From assembly GCF_024758705.1 (NCBI RefSeq), contig NZ_CP096971.1, positions 496,001 to 560,000 on the forward strand: a DNA stretch of 64,000 nucleotides, written 5' to 3'. This stretch comes from Sphingomonas sp. SUN019 (GTDB taxonomy: Bacteria > Pseudomonadota > Alphaproteobacteria > Sphingomonadales > Sphingomonadaceae). How positions within the stretch are numbered: the stretch's first letter is position 1; every line of letters starts with the position of its first letter. Below the pieces are notes generated by a model. That model was not told the origin of the DNA. It saw nothing but the letters and a program-made list of their open reading frames with translations, and made no database searches. Made by a program: the position numbers and the translations under genes. This document shows, piece after piece, positions 25,355 through 34,969 of the stretch.

Positions 25355-26611
25355 TCACAGCGCCCGCATCACCAACGATGCATTGGTGCCGCCGAAGCCG
25401 AAGCTGTTGTTCAGCACCGCCTTCACTTCACGCTTCTTCGCGACGTGCGGGACCAGGTCGACACCGGTGCAGCCTTCGCTGGGGTTATCGAGGTTCAGCG
25501 TCGGCGGCACGATCTGGTCGCGCATCGCGAGGATGCAGAAGATCGATTCGACCGCGCCCGCGCCGCCGAGCAGATGCCCGATCGCGGATTTGGTCGAGCT
25601 CATCGACAGGCCGGTCAGCGCGTCGCCGAATAGCCGCCGCACTGCGCCCAGCTCCAATTCGTCGCCCAAAGGCGTCGAGGTGCCGTGCGCATTGATGTAG
25701 TCGATGTCGGTCAGCGCGAGGCCCGACTTCTTCATCGCCATTTCCATCGAGCGGAATGCGCCCGATCCTTCGGGATGCGGCGCGGTGACATGGTATGCGT
25801 CGCCCGACAGGCCGTAACCGATGACCTCGGCATAGATTTTCGCGCCGCGCGCCTTCGCCCGCTCATATTCCTCAAGCACGACGACGCCCGCGCCTTCGCC
25901 CATGACGAAACCGTCGCGATCGACGTCATAGGGACGGCTCGCGCGCTCGGGTTCGTCGTTGCGCATTGACAGCGCCTTCGCCTGCGCGAAGCCGGCGATA
26001 CCGAGCGGGCAGATCGCGCCCTCCGCACCGCCCGCCAGCATCACGTCGGCATCGTCCATCGCGATCATCCGCGCGGCGTCACCGATCGAGTGCGCGCCGG
26101 TCGAGCACGCCGTGACGACCGCATGATTCGGTCCCATCAGCCCGTATTTGATGCTGACCTGACCCGAGATCAGGTTGATCAGGCGGCCGTGCACGAAATG
26201 CGGGCTGACCCGCGTCGGTCCCTTGTTTTCGCAGACCAGGGATTCGCTGGCGATTCCCGGCAAACCGCCGATGCCGGAGCCGATCGAACATCCCGCGCGA
26301 AAGCGTTCCGCCTCCGTCATTTCGGTCAGGCCGGCGTCTTCCAGCGCCTGCCCCGCGGCGTCGATGCCGAAGATGATGAACGGATCGACCTGTCGCTGGA
26401 CCTTGTGGTCGACGCGCTTGTTCGGATCGAAGCCGTACGGGTGGTCGGCGGGTTTCACCTCACACGCGATGCGGCATTTCTGGTCCGACGCGTCGAAGCG
26501 CGTGATCGGCCCCGCGCCCGATTTTCCGGCGATCAGATTGGCCCAGGCGGTTTCGACATCGGCCCCCAGCGGGGTAACGAGGCCCAAACCCGTGATGACG
26601 ACGCGGCGCAT
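25355..26611 (-). CDS. fabF: Beta-ketoacyl-ACP synthase II
   Basis: This 418-residue condensing enzyme of fatty-acid elongation has the Cys-His-His triad: Cys169 in VVTACSTGAHS, one histidine in NAHGTSTPLGD and one in SAIGHLLGGAG. The ATG at 26611 is preceded by CGGAGTTGAGCGTC; an upstream in-frame ATG at 26635 is less likely. It follows acpP, with an intrinsic terminator-like hairpin in the gap, and precedes mltG. Confidence 0.97.
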   Translation of the reverse strand: MRRVVITGLGLVTPLGADVETAWANLIAGKSGAGPITRFDASDQKCRIACEVKPADHPYGFDPNKRVDHKVQRQVDPFIIFGIDAAGQALEDAGLTEMTEAERFRAGCSIGSGIGGLPGIASESLVCENKGPTRVSPHFVHGRLINLISGQVSIKYGLMGPNHAVVTACSTGAHSIGDAARMIAMDDADVMLAGGAEGAICPLGIAGFAQAKALSMRNDEPERASRPYDVDRDGFVMGEGAGVVVLEEYERAKARGAKIYAEVIGYGLSGDAYHVTAPHPEGSGAFRSMEMAMKKSGLALTDIDYINAHGTSTPLGDELELGAVRRLFGDALTGLSMSSTKSAIGHLLGGAGAVESIFCILAMRDQIVPPTLNLDNPSEGCTGVDLVPHVAKKREVKAVLNNSFGFGGTNASLVMRAL

Positions 26612-26641
26612 GACGCTCAACTCCGAATATCTCAAATACGA

Positions 26642-26681
26642 AAACGGCTCCCCGCCCTCTAGCCGGGGACGGGGAGCCGCT
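26642..26681 (-). terminator. Hairpin between acpP and fabF
   Basis: CGGCTCCCC (26645-26653) and GGGGAGCCG (26671-26679) form a perfect 9-bp stem. On the minus strand it is followed by a T-rich stretch (TTTTCGTATTT). It would end or attenuate transcription after acpP, giving more acpP than fabF mRNA. Confidence 0.65.
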
Positions 26682-26721
26682 CAATTCCGGCCCTTTCGGG
26701 CAATAGTTCAAACCCGTAAAA

Positions 26722-26958
26722 TCAGGCTTTGTGTTCGTCGATGTAAGTGATCGCATCCTTGACGGTGGCGATCTTCTCGGCGGCGTCATCGGGGATTTCG
26801 ACGCCGAATTCTTCCTCGAACGCCATCACCAGCTCGACGATGTCGAGGCTGTCCGCGCCCAGATCATCGATGAAACTGGCGTCCTCGGTGACCTTTTCGG
26901 CCTCGACGCCGAGATGCTCGACGACGATCTTCTTCACGCGGTCGGCGGTCTCGCTCAT
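26722..26958 (-). CDS. acpP: Acyl carrier protein
   Basis: This 78-residue acidic carrier has the phosphopantetheine attachment site Ser37 in [12 protein letters not shown]. It carries growing acyl chains for FabD, FabG and FabF. ATG 26958 is preceded by AAAGAGGGACGAAT on the coding strand. It lies between fabG and fabF in the usual fab order, with a hairpin downstream. Confidence 0.97.
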   Translation of the reverse strand: MSETADRVKKIVVEHLGVEAEKVTEDASFIDDLGADSLDIVELVMAFEEEFGVEIPDDAAEKIATVKDAITYIDEHKA

Positions 26959-27035
26959 ATTCGTCCCTCTTTCGATTGGGGGGTTCAACGGTATTCCTGA
27001 ACGCAGGTAGAACGCGCTTGGGTCCGGCGCAAGCC

Positions 27036-27776
27036 TTACACCATCGCCATTCCGCCGTTCACGTGCACGGTCTGGCCGGTGACGTATCCGGCCTCGCGAC
27101 TGGCGAGATAGACGACCGCGGCGGCGATGTCTTCCCCCGTGCCCAGGTCGCCGGCAGGAATCTTCGTCAGCAGCGCGGCCTTTTGCGCATCCGGCAGCGC
27201 ATCGGTCATCGCCGATCGGATGAAACCGGGCGCGACGCAATTGACCGTGATGTTGCGGCTGGCGAGTTCCTGCGCCAGCGCCTTCGACATCCCGACCAGC
27301 CCCGCCTTCGACGCGGCATAGTTCGCCTGACCGGGGTTGCCGGTCTGCCCGACGACCGACGTAATCGAGATGACGCGGCCGAAGCGCGCCTTCATCATTG
27401 GTTTGGCCGCCGCGCGGATCAGCCGGAACGCCGCCTCCAGATTGACGCGGATGACGGTGTCCCATTCCTCATCCTTCATCCGCATGGCGAGGTTGTCGCG
27501 CGTCACCCCGGCGTTGTTGACGAGGATGTCGAGTTTGCCATCCAACGCGGTCACGGCTTGCGGGACCAGCGCGTCGACCGCCGCGGCATCGGACAGGTCG
27601 CACGGCACCGCGACGTGATCGCCCGTCAGGCTGGCGCGAAATGCCTCCAGCTTGTCGACGTTGGACCCGGACACCGCGATCCGCGCACCCTTCGCGGCGA
27701 GCGCCTGCGCGATGGCGGAACCGATCCCGCCCGATGCGCCGGTGACGAGGGCGGTCATGCCTGTGAGGTCGAACAT
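27036..27776 (-). CDS. fabG: 3-oxoacyl-ACP reductase
   Basis: This 246-residue short-chain dehydrogenase reduces 3-ketoacyl-ACP with NADPH. It has GASGGIG (13-19), the NNAG strand motif, Ser in SITSVVG and the YAASK pair. ATG 27776 follows GGAGACCCGA. It lies 11 bp after fabD on the same strand. Confidence 0.96.
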   Translation of the reverse strand: MFDLTGMTALVTGASGGIGSAIAQALAAKGARIAVSGSNVDKLEAFRASLTGDHVAVPCDLSDAAAVDALVPQAVTALDGKLDILVNNAGVTRDNLAMRMKDEEWDTVIRVNLEAAFRLIRAAAKPMMKARFGRVISITSVVGQTGNPGQANYAASKAGLVGMSKALAQELASRNITVNCVAPGFIRSAMTDALPDAQKAALLTKIPAGDLGTGEDIAAAVVYLASREAGYVTGQTVHVNGGMAMV

Positions 27777-27787
27777 TCGGGTCTCCA

Positions 27788-28723
27788 TCAAATCTTCTGA
27801 AGCAGCGCTTCGATCTCGTCCATCGACACGACGCTGATCGAATCCACGTCGGGGGTGATGCGTTTGATCATGGGGACTAGCACCTTGCCGCCGAGTTCGA
27901 CGAAGCGCGTCACGCCCGCCGCGTGCATCGCGAGCACCGATTCGCGCCAGCGGACGATGCCGGTGACCTGTTCGACCAGCAGGCGGCGGATCGTGTCGGA
28001 GGCGGTGACCGGGGCGGCGGTGACGTTGGCGAAGACGGGGACGAACGGCGCGTCGATGCGGGCTTCGGCCAGCGCCGCTTCCATCGCGTCGGCGGCGGGC
28101 TGCATCAGCGGGCAGTGGAACGGGGCCGAGACGGGGAGCGGCATCGCGCGCTTCACGCCGTGCTCCTTCACGAGGCCCGCGGCGCGCTCGATCGCGCCCG
28201 CATTCCCCGAAATGACCACCTGTCCCGGCGCATTGTCATTGGCGACGGTGCAGATTTCGCCCTCGGCCGCCGCCGCCGCGATCGCTTCCGCCTGTTCGAT
28301 CGTCGCGCCGAGCAACGCCGCCATGCCGCCGGTGCCGACCGGAACCGCCGCCTGCATCGCCCGTCCGCGCAGCTTCAGCAGCCGCGCGGTGGTCGCCAGG
28401 TCGATCGCGCCCGCCGCACACAAGGCAGTATATTCACCTAGCGAATGGCCCGCGACGAAATCAGCCTTTTCCGACAGACGCACGCCGCCTTCCTGCTCCA
28501 GCACGCGCAGCGTCGCGATGGCGTTGGCCATGATCGCGGGCTGCGCATTCTCGGTGAGCGTCAGGTCGTCCGCGGGGCCGTCCGTCATCAGCCGGAACAG
28601 GTTCTGGCCGAGCGCCTCGTCTACCTCCTGGAACACCGCGCGGGCGTGCGACGAGGCTTCGGCCAGCGCCGCGCCCATGCCGACCGCCTGACTGCCCTGA
28701 CCCGGAAAAACGAACGCGCGCAT
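27788..28723 (-). CDS. fabD: Malonyl-CoA:ACP transacylase
   Basis: This 311-residue enzyme loads malonyl groups onto ACP. It has PGQGSQAVGMG (7-17), the nucleophile Ser94 in GHSLGEY and the histidine in SAPFHCPLM. It is the first gene of fabD-fabG-acpP-fabF-mltG. The start codon follows CGAGAGGACATGAG on the coding strand. Confidence 0.96.
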   Translation of the reverse strand: MRAFVFPGQGSQAVGMGAALAEASSHARAVFQEVDEALGQNLFRLMTDGPADDLTLTENAQPAIMANAIATLRVLEQEGGVRLSEKADFVAGHSLGEYTALCAAGAIDLATTARLLKLRGRAMQAAVPVGTGGMAALLGATIEQAEAIAAAAAEGEICTVANDNAPGQVVISGNAGAIERAAGLVKEHGVKRAMPLPVSAPFHCPLMQPAADAMEAALAEARIDAPFVPVFANVTAAPVTASDTIRRLLVEQVTGIVRWRESVLAMHAAGVTRFVELGGKVLVPMIKRITPDVDSISVVSMDEIEALLQKI

Positions 28724-28799
28724 CTCATGTCCTCTCGGAAATCCAAGGCGCGCGGGACTAGGGCGGACCGTGCGATCCGTCCACCCTACAGCCTAGCGA

Positions 28800-30098
28800 C
28801 TATTGGGATTGCTTGTGCACCTGGCCGTCGCGCATCACGAAGTTGACGCGCTTCAACACCGTCACGTCGGTGAGCGGATCGCCCGACACCGCGACGATGT
28901 CAGCGGTCTTGCCGGCCTCCAGAGTCCCTATGTCGGTGAGGCCAAGGAGATCAGCCGCGCCGATCGTCGCAGCGGTGAGGGCCGTCCTGGGACTCATGCC
29001 GTGCTTCACCATCAGTTCGAATTCGTCGGCGTTGCGGCCGTGCTTCGACACGCCAGCGTCGGTGCCGAACGCAATCTTCACCCCGCCCGCGACCGCACGC
29101 TCCAGCGCCTTTCCGGTGATGCCGATCCGCCAGTCGATCTTCGCGCGCACCGCCGGGGAATAAGCGTTGGGATTTGCCGCGATGCGTTCCTTGTAGCCAT
29201 TCACGGTCGATAGCGTCGGCACGTAATACGCCCCCGATTTGCGGAACAGCGCGACCTCGTTCGCCTCCATCAACGTGCCGTGCTCGATCGAATCGGCCCC
29301 GGCGCGCAGCGCGACCGCGATGCCGTCCGCGCCGTGCGCATGGACCGCGACCTTCTTGCCATAAAGGTGCGCGGTGTCGACGATCGCCTTGGCCTCGTCG
29401 TCGAACATCTGCTGACCCAGCCCTGCGGCGATGACGCTGTTCACCCCGGCGGTAGTCGCGATCTTGATCACGTCCGCGCCGCGGCCGACCTGCCGCCGCA
29501 CCGCTTTGCGGCATTCGTCGGGGCCATCGCAGAGGTTGTCGGTGTGGACGATAGCCTCGCCGACGTGTTCGGCCAGACCCAGCCGCGCGTCCATGTGGCC
29601 CGACGTGGTGGAGATCGATTCGCCCGCGTCGACGATCCGCGGCCCGATCGTCCAGCCGCGCGCGATCGCGTCGCGCAGCGCCAGCGTAACCCCCGAGGCG
29701 TCGTCGCCCAGGTTGCGCACCGTGGTGAAGCCCGCCTGCAGCGTCTTGGCCGCGTTCATCTGCGCTTCGTAGGCGTGGAGCGGGATCGATTCGGTCACCG
29801 CGGCGAGTTGCCCCTCCGTGCCAGCGCGATCGGAGGTCAGGTGGACGTGCGCGTCGATCAGGCCGGGCAGGACGGTCATCTGCGACAGGTCGATCAGCTT
29901 CGCACCCGCGGGCGGCGGCTGGAGCCCGGCGTCGATTCGTTCGACCTTGTTGCCGCGGATCGTGATCGTCGAAGGGCCGCGCGCGGGCTGGTCGGCGCGG
30001 GCGATCAGGCGGCCGGCGTGGATGACGGTCAGTGGCTCGGCGGTCTGCGCGGCGAGCGGCGTCTCCGCGAGCAGCAGGGCCAGAAAAATCGCGCGCAT
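28800..30098 (-). CDS. Secreted metal-dependent amidohydrolase (Xaa-Pro dipeptidase-like)
   Basis: This 432-residue protein has an N-terminal signal peptide (cleavage near AAQTA, residues 16-20). It has the HxH metal motif at His84 and His86 (DAHVHL), a KIATTAGV segment with the carboxylated lysine, HAHGADG, and GTDAGV with the catalytic aspartate. It belongs to the periplasmic imidazolonepropionase-like amidohydrolases annotated as Xaa-Pro or Sgx9260-type dipeptidases. The substrate is not certain. It precedes the fab cluster on the same strand but is separated by 76 bp with a GGGCGGAC/GTCCACCC hairpin. Confidence 0.88.
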   Translation of the reverse strand: MRAIFLALLLAETPLAAQTAEPLTVIHAGRLIARADQPARGPSTITIRGNKVERIDAGLQPPPAGAKLIDLSQMTVLPGLIDAHVHLTSDRAGTEGQLAAVTESIPLHAYEAQMNAAKTLQAGFTTVRNLGDDASGVTLALRDAIARGWTIGPRIVDAGESISTTSGHMDARLGLAEHVGEAIVHTDNLCDGPDECRKAVRRQVGRGADVIKIATTAGVNSVIAAGLGQQMFDDEAKAIVDTAHLYGKKVAVHAHGADGIAVALRAGADSIEHGTLMEANEVALFRKSGAYYVPTLSTVNGYKERIAANPNAYSPAVRAKIDWRIGITGKALERAVAGGVKIAFGTDAGVSKHGRNADEFELMVKHGMSPRTALTAATIGAADLLGLTDIGTLEAGKTADIVAVSGDPLTDVTVLKRVNFVMRDGQVHKQSQ

Positions 30099-30129
30099 AT
30101 CGTCCCCTTTTGTCGTGTCGGGGACGATC

Positions 30130-31545
30130 CTAACGCGGGGTGCGGACCAGCACCACTGGCGGACTGGGTGCGAACATCCGGTGCGCTACGGGCGCGGGGA
30201 CGAACGGTTCGAGGCCGAGGCCGCGCAGGATGCCGCCGAGACGCGTCGGGGGTGACGGATAACGGGCGATGACGGTGCCGACCGGCGATTGGTCCTCGCG
30301 CGCCACCAGCAGGACGCCGGGCTGCGGCGCGCCGGACGCGATGTTCTGCTGACCCGCGAACCCCAGCGGCAACGCGGCGCGGCGAACGTCGTTCTCGTCG
30401 CCGATGACGGTTTGGGCAGGATGCGCGCGCGCGGCGTCGACCAAGGCCTCCATCTCCCAGCGCGGATGCGCGTTGCCGACGCTCATCAGCAGCAGGTTGC
30501 TGCCGACCACCGCCGCCAGCAGCAAGGCGCGCCAGCGTGGCGCGATCCGGTCGAGCCACATCGCCAGCACAATCGCCGCGACCAGCGCGGGGAGCGTGAA
30601 ATAGCGCGGGTTGAGGACGAGCTTCGAATAGAGGACCGACACCAGCACGAAGCTGGCCAGCGCCATCGCCGACAGGACGATCAGGCGCTTGCGGCCCTCG
30701 GCCGAGATACCTCGCAACGCGCCGAATGCGACCGCCGCCCCCCCGAGCCAGAACAGCAGCCCGAAATCATCGTTGACCAGCAGCACCAGCAGCGGATCGA
30801 TCGCGGGATGGAGCAGGAAATTGCCCTCCATGTTCGCGGCGCGATCGATATGTTCGTCGTGGTGGAAGGCGATCGCGTAGCGGCGCAGCGGATCGCCGGT
30901 CATCGCATATTGGAACAGCGCCTCCCCGCCGATCACCAGCAGAAAGCCGATGCCGCTCGCGATCAGTATGCGGCGCGGCACCGGGCGGCCCAGCAAAAAC
31001 AACGGCGCAAGGCCGACGATCGGGAGCAGGCTCGTCTCGCGGCACAGCACCGCGACACCGAAGCACGCGCCCGCCGCGACGCCGCGCCACGTCGCGGTGG
31101 CGCCTGACACCAGCAGCGCGCCCAGCAGCAACGCAGACGCCTCCAGCAGATCGACGCTGACCGTCGTCGCGTGACTGACGATGACCGGCATGGTCGCGGT
31201 CAGCAGCGCCGAGATCCACCCGGCGCGCTGCCCACCGACCTTCGCGGCATAGAGGCCGGTCACGGCGATGATCGCAGCGTAGAACAGCACCGCCGTCGCC
31301 GCGAACGCCGCGAACCCCTGCCCCATCACCGTAAGCACCGCCGCGAAGGTCAGCGTCAACGGAAAGCGGGTCGACCAGTGCGTATCGCCTGCAAACGGCG
31401 GATCGGTCAGCCAGCGCATCGCCCCGGCGTAATAGAGCGAATCGTCCGACGCGATGAAGCCGACCCACCCCAGCCACAGCGCCGCCGCCGCCAGAACGGC
31501 GAGCAGCAGCCCCCATCGCCAGTTCGTCGATCGTGTCATCGCCAC
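30130..31545 (-). CDS. Membrane glycosyltransferase, GT-C (GT39/ArnT-like)
   Basis: This protein of about 470 residues has 10-12 hydrophobic segments. The first lies at residues 10-28 and is followed by FIASDDSLYYAGAMRWL, where Asp34-Asp35 match the catalytic loop of GT-C glycosyltransferases that use polyprenyl-phosphate sugars. It probably glycosylates lipid or protein on the periplasmic face. Start may be the ATG at 31545 or 31539. It ends 31 bp before the amidohydrolase gene. No O-antigen cluster is near. Confidence 0.78.
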   Translation of the reverse strand: MAMTRSTNWRWGLLLAVLAAAALWLGWVGFIASDDSLYYAGAMRWLTDPPFAGDTHWSTRFPLTLTFAAVLTVMGQGFAAFAATAVLFYAAIIAVTGLYAAKVGGQRAGWISALLTATMPVIVSHATTVSVDLLEASALLLGALLVSGATATWRGVAAGACFGVAVLCRETSLLPIVGLAPLFLLGRPVPRRILIASGIGFLLVIGGEALFQYAMTGDPLRRYAIAFHHDEHIDRAANMEGNFLLHPAIDPLLVLLVNDDFGLLFWLGGAAVAFGALRGISAEGRKRLIVLSAMALASFVLVSVLYSKLVLNPRYFTLPALVAAIVLAMWLDRIAPRWRALLLAAVVGSNLLLMSVGNAHPRWEMEALVDAARAHPAQTVIGDENDVRRAALPLGFAGQQNIASGAPQPGVLLVAREDQSPVGTVIARYPSPPTRLGGILRGLGLEPFVPAPVAHRMFAPSPPVVLVRTPR

Positions 31546-31739
31546 CGCGGTTACGCGCCGACCGGTGCAAAAAGCGTTAGTTTTTGGCGGTTTCTGAACG
31601 TTGGTTCAGCCCCGCGGGCGTCTTGCGACAATTCGCGACCAAACAGCGGCTGCCGCGACAAGCGACGGATACATCCGCGGCCCAGATAGGTTCTCGACGC
31701 CAAGCCACACACGGCGCCGACATGAAGAGGAGACAGATC

Positions 31740-32105
31740 ATGCTGAAGAAGATCATCCAGGCGACGCTCGCCGCATCGCTCGTCGCAACGCCGCTGATCG
31801 CGGCAAGCGCAGCCGAAGCGCAGACCCGTCAGGTGACGACGGTCAAGCAGCGGCCGAATGGCACGATCGTGCAGAAGACGACCATTCGCCAGCAGCCGCG
31901 CGCAAACTATCGCCAATGGAACAACGGACAGCGCTTCGACCGGCGCTATGCGCAGAACTATCGGGTGGTCGACTATCGCCGGTACCGTACCGCGCGCCTG
32001 TATGCTCCGCCGCGCGGCCAGTATTGGGCACGTTCGGGTCGTGACGCCGTACTCGTCACGAACGGCGGCGTCGTGAAGCAGGTGATCCGCAACATCCGCT
32101 GGTAG
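31740..32105 (+). CDS. RcnB-family periplasmic protein
   Basis: This 121-residue protein has a signal peptide (MLKKIIQATLAASL with cleavage after ASAAEAQ). It then has a Tyr/Arg-rich RcnB-type domain: FDRRYAQNYRVVDYRRY, then LYAPPRGQYWARSGRDAVLV. The group is named for a nickel/cobalt homeostasis protein, but most members are uncharacterised. The ATG at 31740 is chosen because AAGAGGAGACAGATC lies just upstream; the ATG at 31722 has no such site. Confidence 0.8.
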   Translation: MLKKIIQATLAASLVATPLIAASAAEAQTRQVTTVKQRPNGTIVQKTTIRQQPRANYRQWNNGQRFDRRYAQNYRVVDYRRYRTARLYAPPRGQYWARSGRDAVLVTNGGVVKQVIRNIRW

Positions 32106-32263
32106 GACTTGCCTTTGACGCGCTTTCCGGTAGGAGACGCTGACACAGCCGGGGTGGCGGGAGCAATCCTGCCGCCCCGTAGCCGTTGGAACGTCAATAC
32201 TGCAAAGACAGCCGGAGGGGCATCGCATGGGGCGGTGTCAGCGATCGGCAGGAGAAACGAAGC

Positions 32264-32710
32264 ATGGCTCTGTACGAGCACGTGTTCCTTGCGCGCCAGG
32301 ATCTGGCGCAGGCGCAAGTGGACGCACTGGCGGAAGCCGCCACCAAGATCGTCACCGATCACCAGGGCAAGGTCGTCAAGACCGAGAGCTGGGGCCTGCG
32401 CAGCCTCGCGTACAAGATCGCGAAGAACCGCAAGGCGCATTATGTGATGCTCGAGATCGAGGCCCCCGGCGATGTCGTCGCCGAGCTGGAGCGTCAGACC
32501 CAGATCAACGAGGACGTGATCCGTTTCATGACCGTCAAGGTCGACGAACACGAAGCCGGCCCGACGGTGATGATGCGCAAGCAGGAGCGCGACCGTGAGC
32601 GCCGTGACCGCGACGGCCGTGGTGATGGTGGCCGTGACGGCGGCCCGCGCGGCGATCGTGGCGACCGCCCCGACCGCCCCCGTCGTGACCGTGAAGAGGA
32701 GGCCGCATAA
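32264..32710 (+). CDS. rpsF: 30S ribosomal protein bS6
   Basis: This 148-residue protein of the small-subunit platform binds bS18. The bS6 fold ([20 protein letters not shown], then [14 protein letters not shown]) fills the first 95 or so residues. A long tail rich in Arg, Asp and Gly follows, typical of sphingomonads. ATG 32264 follows GGAGAAACGAAGC. Its stop overlaps the rpsR start (TAATG). Confidence 0.97.
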   Translation: MALYEHVFLARQDLAQAQVDALAEAATKIVTDHQGKVVKTESWGLRSLAYKIAKNRKAHYVMLEIEAPGDVVAELERQTQINEDVIRFMTVKVDEHEAGPTVMMRKQERDRERRDRDGRGDGGRDGGPRGDRGDRPDRPRRDREEEAA

Positions 32711-32934
32711 TGGCTCGCCCGTTTTTCCGCCGCCGCAAGAGCTGCCCGTTTTCGGCCAAGGATGCTCCCCGGATCGACTATAAGGACGTCCGGTTGCTGC
32801 AGGGCTTCGTGTCCGAGCGTGGCAAGATCGTCCCGTCGCGAATCACCTCGGTGAGCGCGAAGAAGCAGCGCGAACTGGCCCAGGCCATCAAGCGCGCACG
32901 TCATCTGGGCCTGCTGCCCTACATCGTTAAGTAA
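32710..32934 (+). CDS. rpsR: 30S ribosomal protein bS18
   Basis: This 74-residue protein shows [19 protein letters not shown], then the RNA-binding [20 protein letters not shown] and the end [13 protein letters not shown]. It pairs with bS6 on the 16S central domain. It is coupled to rpsF by overlapping start and stop codons and followed 12 bp later by rplI. Confidence 0.97.
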   Translation: MARPFFRRRKSCPFSAKDAPRIDYKDVRLLQGFVSERGKIVPSRITSVSAKKQRELAQAIKRARHLGLLPYIVK

Positions 32935-32946
32935 GGAGCGCCCGAC

Positions 32947-33540
32947 ATGGACGTCATTCTGCTTGAGCGCGTCGAGAAGCTCGGCGCCATCGGCGACGTG
33001 GTGAAGGTGAAGGACGGTTACGCCCGTAACTTCCTGCTGCCGAACAAGAAGGCGCTTCGCTCGAACGAAGCCAACCGCAAGGTGTTCGAATCGAACCGTG
33101 CGCGGATCGAATCGGACAACGCTTCGCGGCGCGCCGATGCCGAGAAGGAAGCCAAGACCTTCGAGAACGCGAGCGTCACGCTGATCCGCCAAGCGTCGAA
33201 CGCCGGCCAGCTTTACGGTTCGGTCGCGGTGCGCGACCTGATCGATGCGCTGATCGCCGATGGCCACAAGGTTGCGAAGTCGGCGATCGTCCTCAACAAG
33301 CCGATCAAGGCGATCGGCGTGTACGAGGTGAAGGTCGCGTTGCACCCCGAGGTGTCGGTGACCGTGAAGGTCAACGTCGCACGCTCGCCCGAAGAGGCCG
33401 AGATGCAGGCGTCGGGCGTCGACGTCATGTCGGCGATGTTCGAGAAGGACGAGGCCGGTTTCGTAGAGGATTACGATCCGAACGCGGAACCCGGCGCAAC
33501 TGCGGACGCGCCGGCACGCGAGGAAGAAGCGCAGGGCTGA
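32947..33540 (+). CDS. rplI: 50S ribosomal protein bL9
   Basis: This 197-residue protein has the N-terminal bL9 signature: VILLERVEKLGAIGDVVKVK, then DGYARNFLLPNKKA. A long helix and the C-terminal domain (AIGVYEVKVALHPEV) follow. About 45 extra acidic residues at the end exceed the E. coli length, as usual in this clade. RBS AAGGAGCGCCCGAC precedes the ATG. A strong intrinsic terminator follows. Confidence 0.97.
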   Translation: MDVILLERVEKLGAIGDVVKVKDGYARNFLLPNKKALRSNEANRKVFESNRARIESDNASRRADAEKEAKTFENASVTLIRQASNAGQLYGSVAVRDLIDALIADGHKVAKSAIVLNKPIKAIGVYEVKVALHPEVSVTVKVNVARSPEEAEMQASGVDVMSAMFEKDEAGFVEDYDPNAEPGATADAPAREEEAQG

Positions 33541-33570
33541 AGCCCGACGCCAACCTTGGCCGAATAGAAA

Positions 33571-33606
33571 AAGGCCCGTCCGGAGCGATCCGGGCGGGCC
33601 TTTTCT
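33571..33606 (+). terminator. Intrinsic terminator of rpsF-rpsR-rplI
   Basis: AAGGCCCGTCCGG and CCGGGCGGGCCTT form a 12-13 bp stem with a 6-nt loop, followed by TTCTTGTTT. It lies 30 bp after the rplI stop. Confidence 0.9.
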
Positions 33607-33628
33607 TGTTTGGCTGACAAAGCGCGGG

Positions 33629-33706
33629 TCACGGGCAGGTCACGCACGCTCCCACGACTGCAGCTAGCGGGATCAGCGCGAGAACGATGGGGAGAATTTG
33701 CTTCAT
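33629..33706 (-). CDS. Possible tiny lipoprotein (25 residues)
   Basis: The frame encodes MKQILPIVLALIPLAAVVGA followed by CVTCP. It has a positive N-terminus, a hydrophobic core and a lipobox-like VGAC, so it resembles entericidin-like micro-lipoproteins. No clear ribosome site is present and the product would be very short. It may be spurious. Confidence 0.3.
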   Translation of the reverse strand: MKQILPIVLALIPLAAVVGACVTCP

Positions 33707-33791
33707 TGCGACGGCCCGTGTGTCGTTCGGTTCGGTCGGCACAATGCGCGCGCAGGCGAAAGGTTTCTGCGCGATGAACGAAACCGACGTC

Positions 33792-34064
33792 TCAGCGACC
33801 GCCGCGCAGGCTGTGCGCGATCTTTTGCAGCAGCAGCAGCGCCTCCTCCATTGAAGCGGTCGATTCGCCATTGGCCTCGGCGACATCCAGCTTCACCTCC
33901 GCCGCGGTCTCGACGATCGACAACGCCTCGCCGACCGTGAAAGCCTTTGCCTCAACCAATGCGTGCAATGTCGCTTCGATCAGCAGAAGCGCGGCCTGCC
34001 CATGCGCACCCGCGTCGCCGCCGGGCGGCCGTTGCCGCTCATTATCGTTGTTATTCGGTGGCAT
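33792..34064 (-). CDS. Conserved small hypothetical protein
   Basis: This 90-residue, largely helical acidic protein has a Gly/Pro/Asn-rich start and then AALLLIEATLHALVEAKAFT, VGEALSIVETAAEVKLDVAE and an amphipathic end (EEALLLLQKIAHSLRGG). It looks like a genuine cytoplasmic helical protein of sphingomonads; no function is known. It is transcribed away from the Crp/Fnr gene. Confidence 0.6.
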   Translation of the reverse strand: MPPNNNDNERQRPPGGDAGAHGQAALLLIEATLHALVEAKAFTVGEALSIVETAAEVKLDVAEANGESTASMEEALLLLQKIAHSLRGGR

Positions 34065-34244
34065 GGGTTGCTTTCCGCGTACCGCAGGCGAGAGTCTGAT
34101 GGCTCACAGCCGCCGGCGCCCGATCGCAGAAGTCGACGATGACAGTCGAGTAGACCCTGTGTTAAACTGAAGCCACAATCGAATTTAATGCGCAGCCTCA
34201 ACCCAGGTTAAGATTTCGGCCCTTTTTCGTTGTTAGCCACGGCC

Positions 34245-34967
34245 ATGCCGAACAGATTCGTCGAAAAGCTCCTTTGCTATGCTGAACTGTCGAGTGAAGA
34301 CATTGCGTTAGCCGAGCGCGTCACCTCCAACCCGCGCAAGGTGGGCGCGCGGCAGGATCTGATCCGCGAAGGTGACCGGCCGGGGCCTGTGTTCGTGATG
34401 CTGGAAGGTTGGGCTTGCCGCTACAAGATACTGCCCGAAGGTGGTCGCCAGATCGTCGCTTTCCTGATGCCCGGCGACACCTGCGACATGCACGTCGCGG
34501 TTCTGGCGCAGATGGATCATAGCATTCAGACTTTGAGCGCATCGCGGGTGGCGATGATATCGCGCGCCGAAATGCACGAACTGGTGACGACGCGGGCGCA
34601 GATCGCGCACGCCTTGTGGTCCACGCAATTGGTTGACGAAAGCACGATGCGGGCCTGGATCGTCAGCATGGGACGCCGCGATGGCGAAGCGCGGGTCGCG
34701 CATCTGATGTGCGAATTGTTCGTGCGCGCCCGCAATATCGGGCTGATCAGGGGCAATACACTCGAAATTCCGGTGTCGCAGGTCATCCTCGCCGATTCGC
34801 TCGGCATGACCCCGGTACATATCAATCGCATCCTGCGCCGATTGCGGATCGCCGGACTGATGGAGCTGGGTCGGGGCAAGTTGACCATTCTCGATCCGCC
34901 GGGATTGGTGAAGGTGGCGGGGTTCGACGAGACGTATCTACATAATCGAATGCGGCGCGCGGCGTAG
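34245..34967 (+). CDS. Crp/Fnr-family transcriptional regulator
   Basis: This 240-residue protein has a cyclic-nucleotide-binding-type sensor (about residues 15-125, with REGDRPGPVFVMLEGWACRY and FLMPGDTCDMH). A C-terminal winged helix carries the recognition helix in LADSLGMTPVHINRILRRLR. No Fnr-type cysteine cluster is seen at the N-terminus, so it is not an oxygen-sensing Fnr. Effector and regulon are unknown. I prefer ATG 34245. It is convergent with the 56-residue gene downstream (2-bp gap). Confidence 0.88.
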   Translation: MPNRFVEKLLCYAELSSEDIALAERVTSNPRKVGARQDLIREGDRPGPVFVMLEGWACRYKILPEGGRQIVAFLMPGDTCDMHVAVLAQMDHSIQTLSASRVAMISRAEMHELVTTRAQIAHALWSTQLVDESTMRAWIVSMGRRDGEARVAHLMCELFVRARNIGLIRGNTLEIPVSQVILADSLGMTPVHINRILRRLRIAGLMELGRGKLTILDPPGLVKVAGFDETYLHNRMRRAA

Positions 34968-34969
34968 TA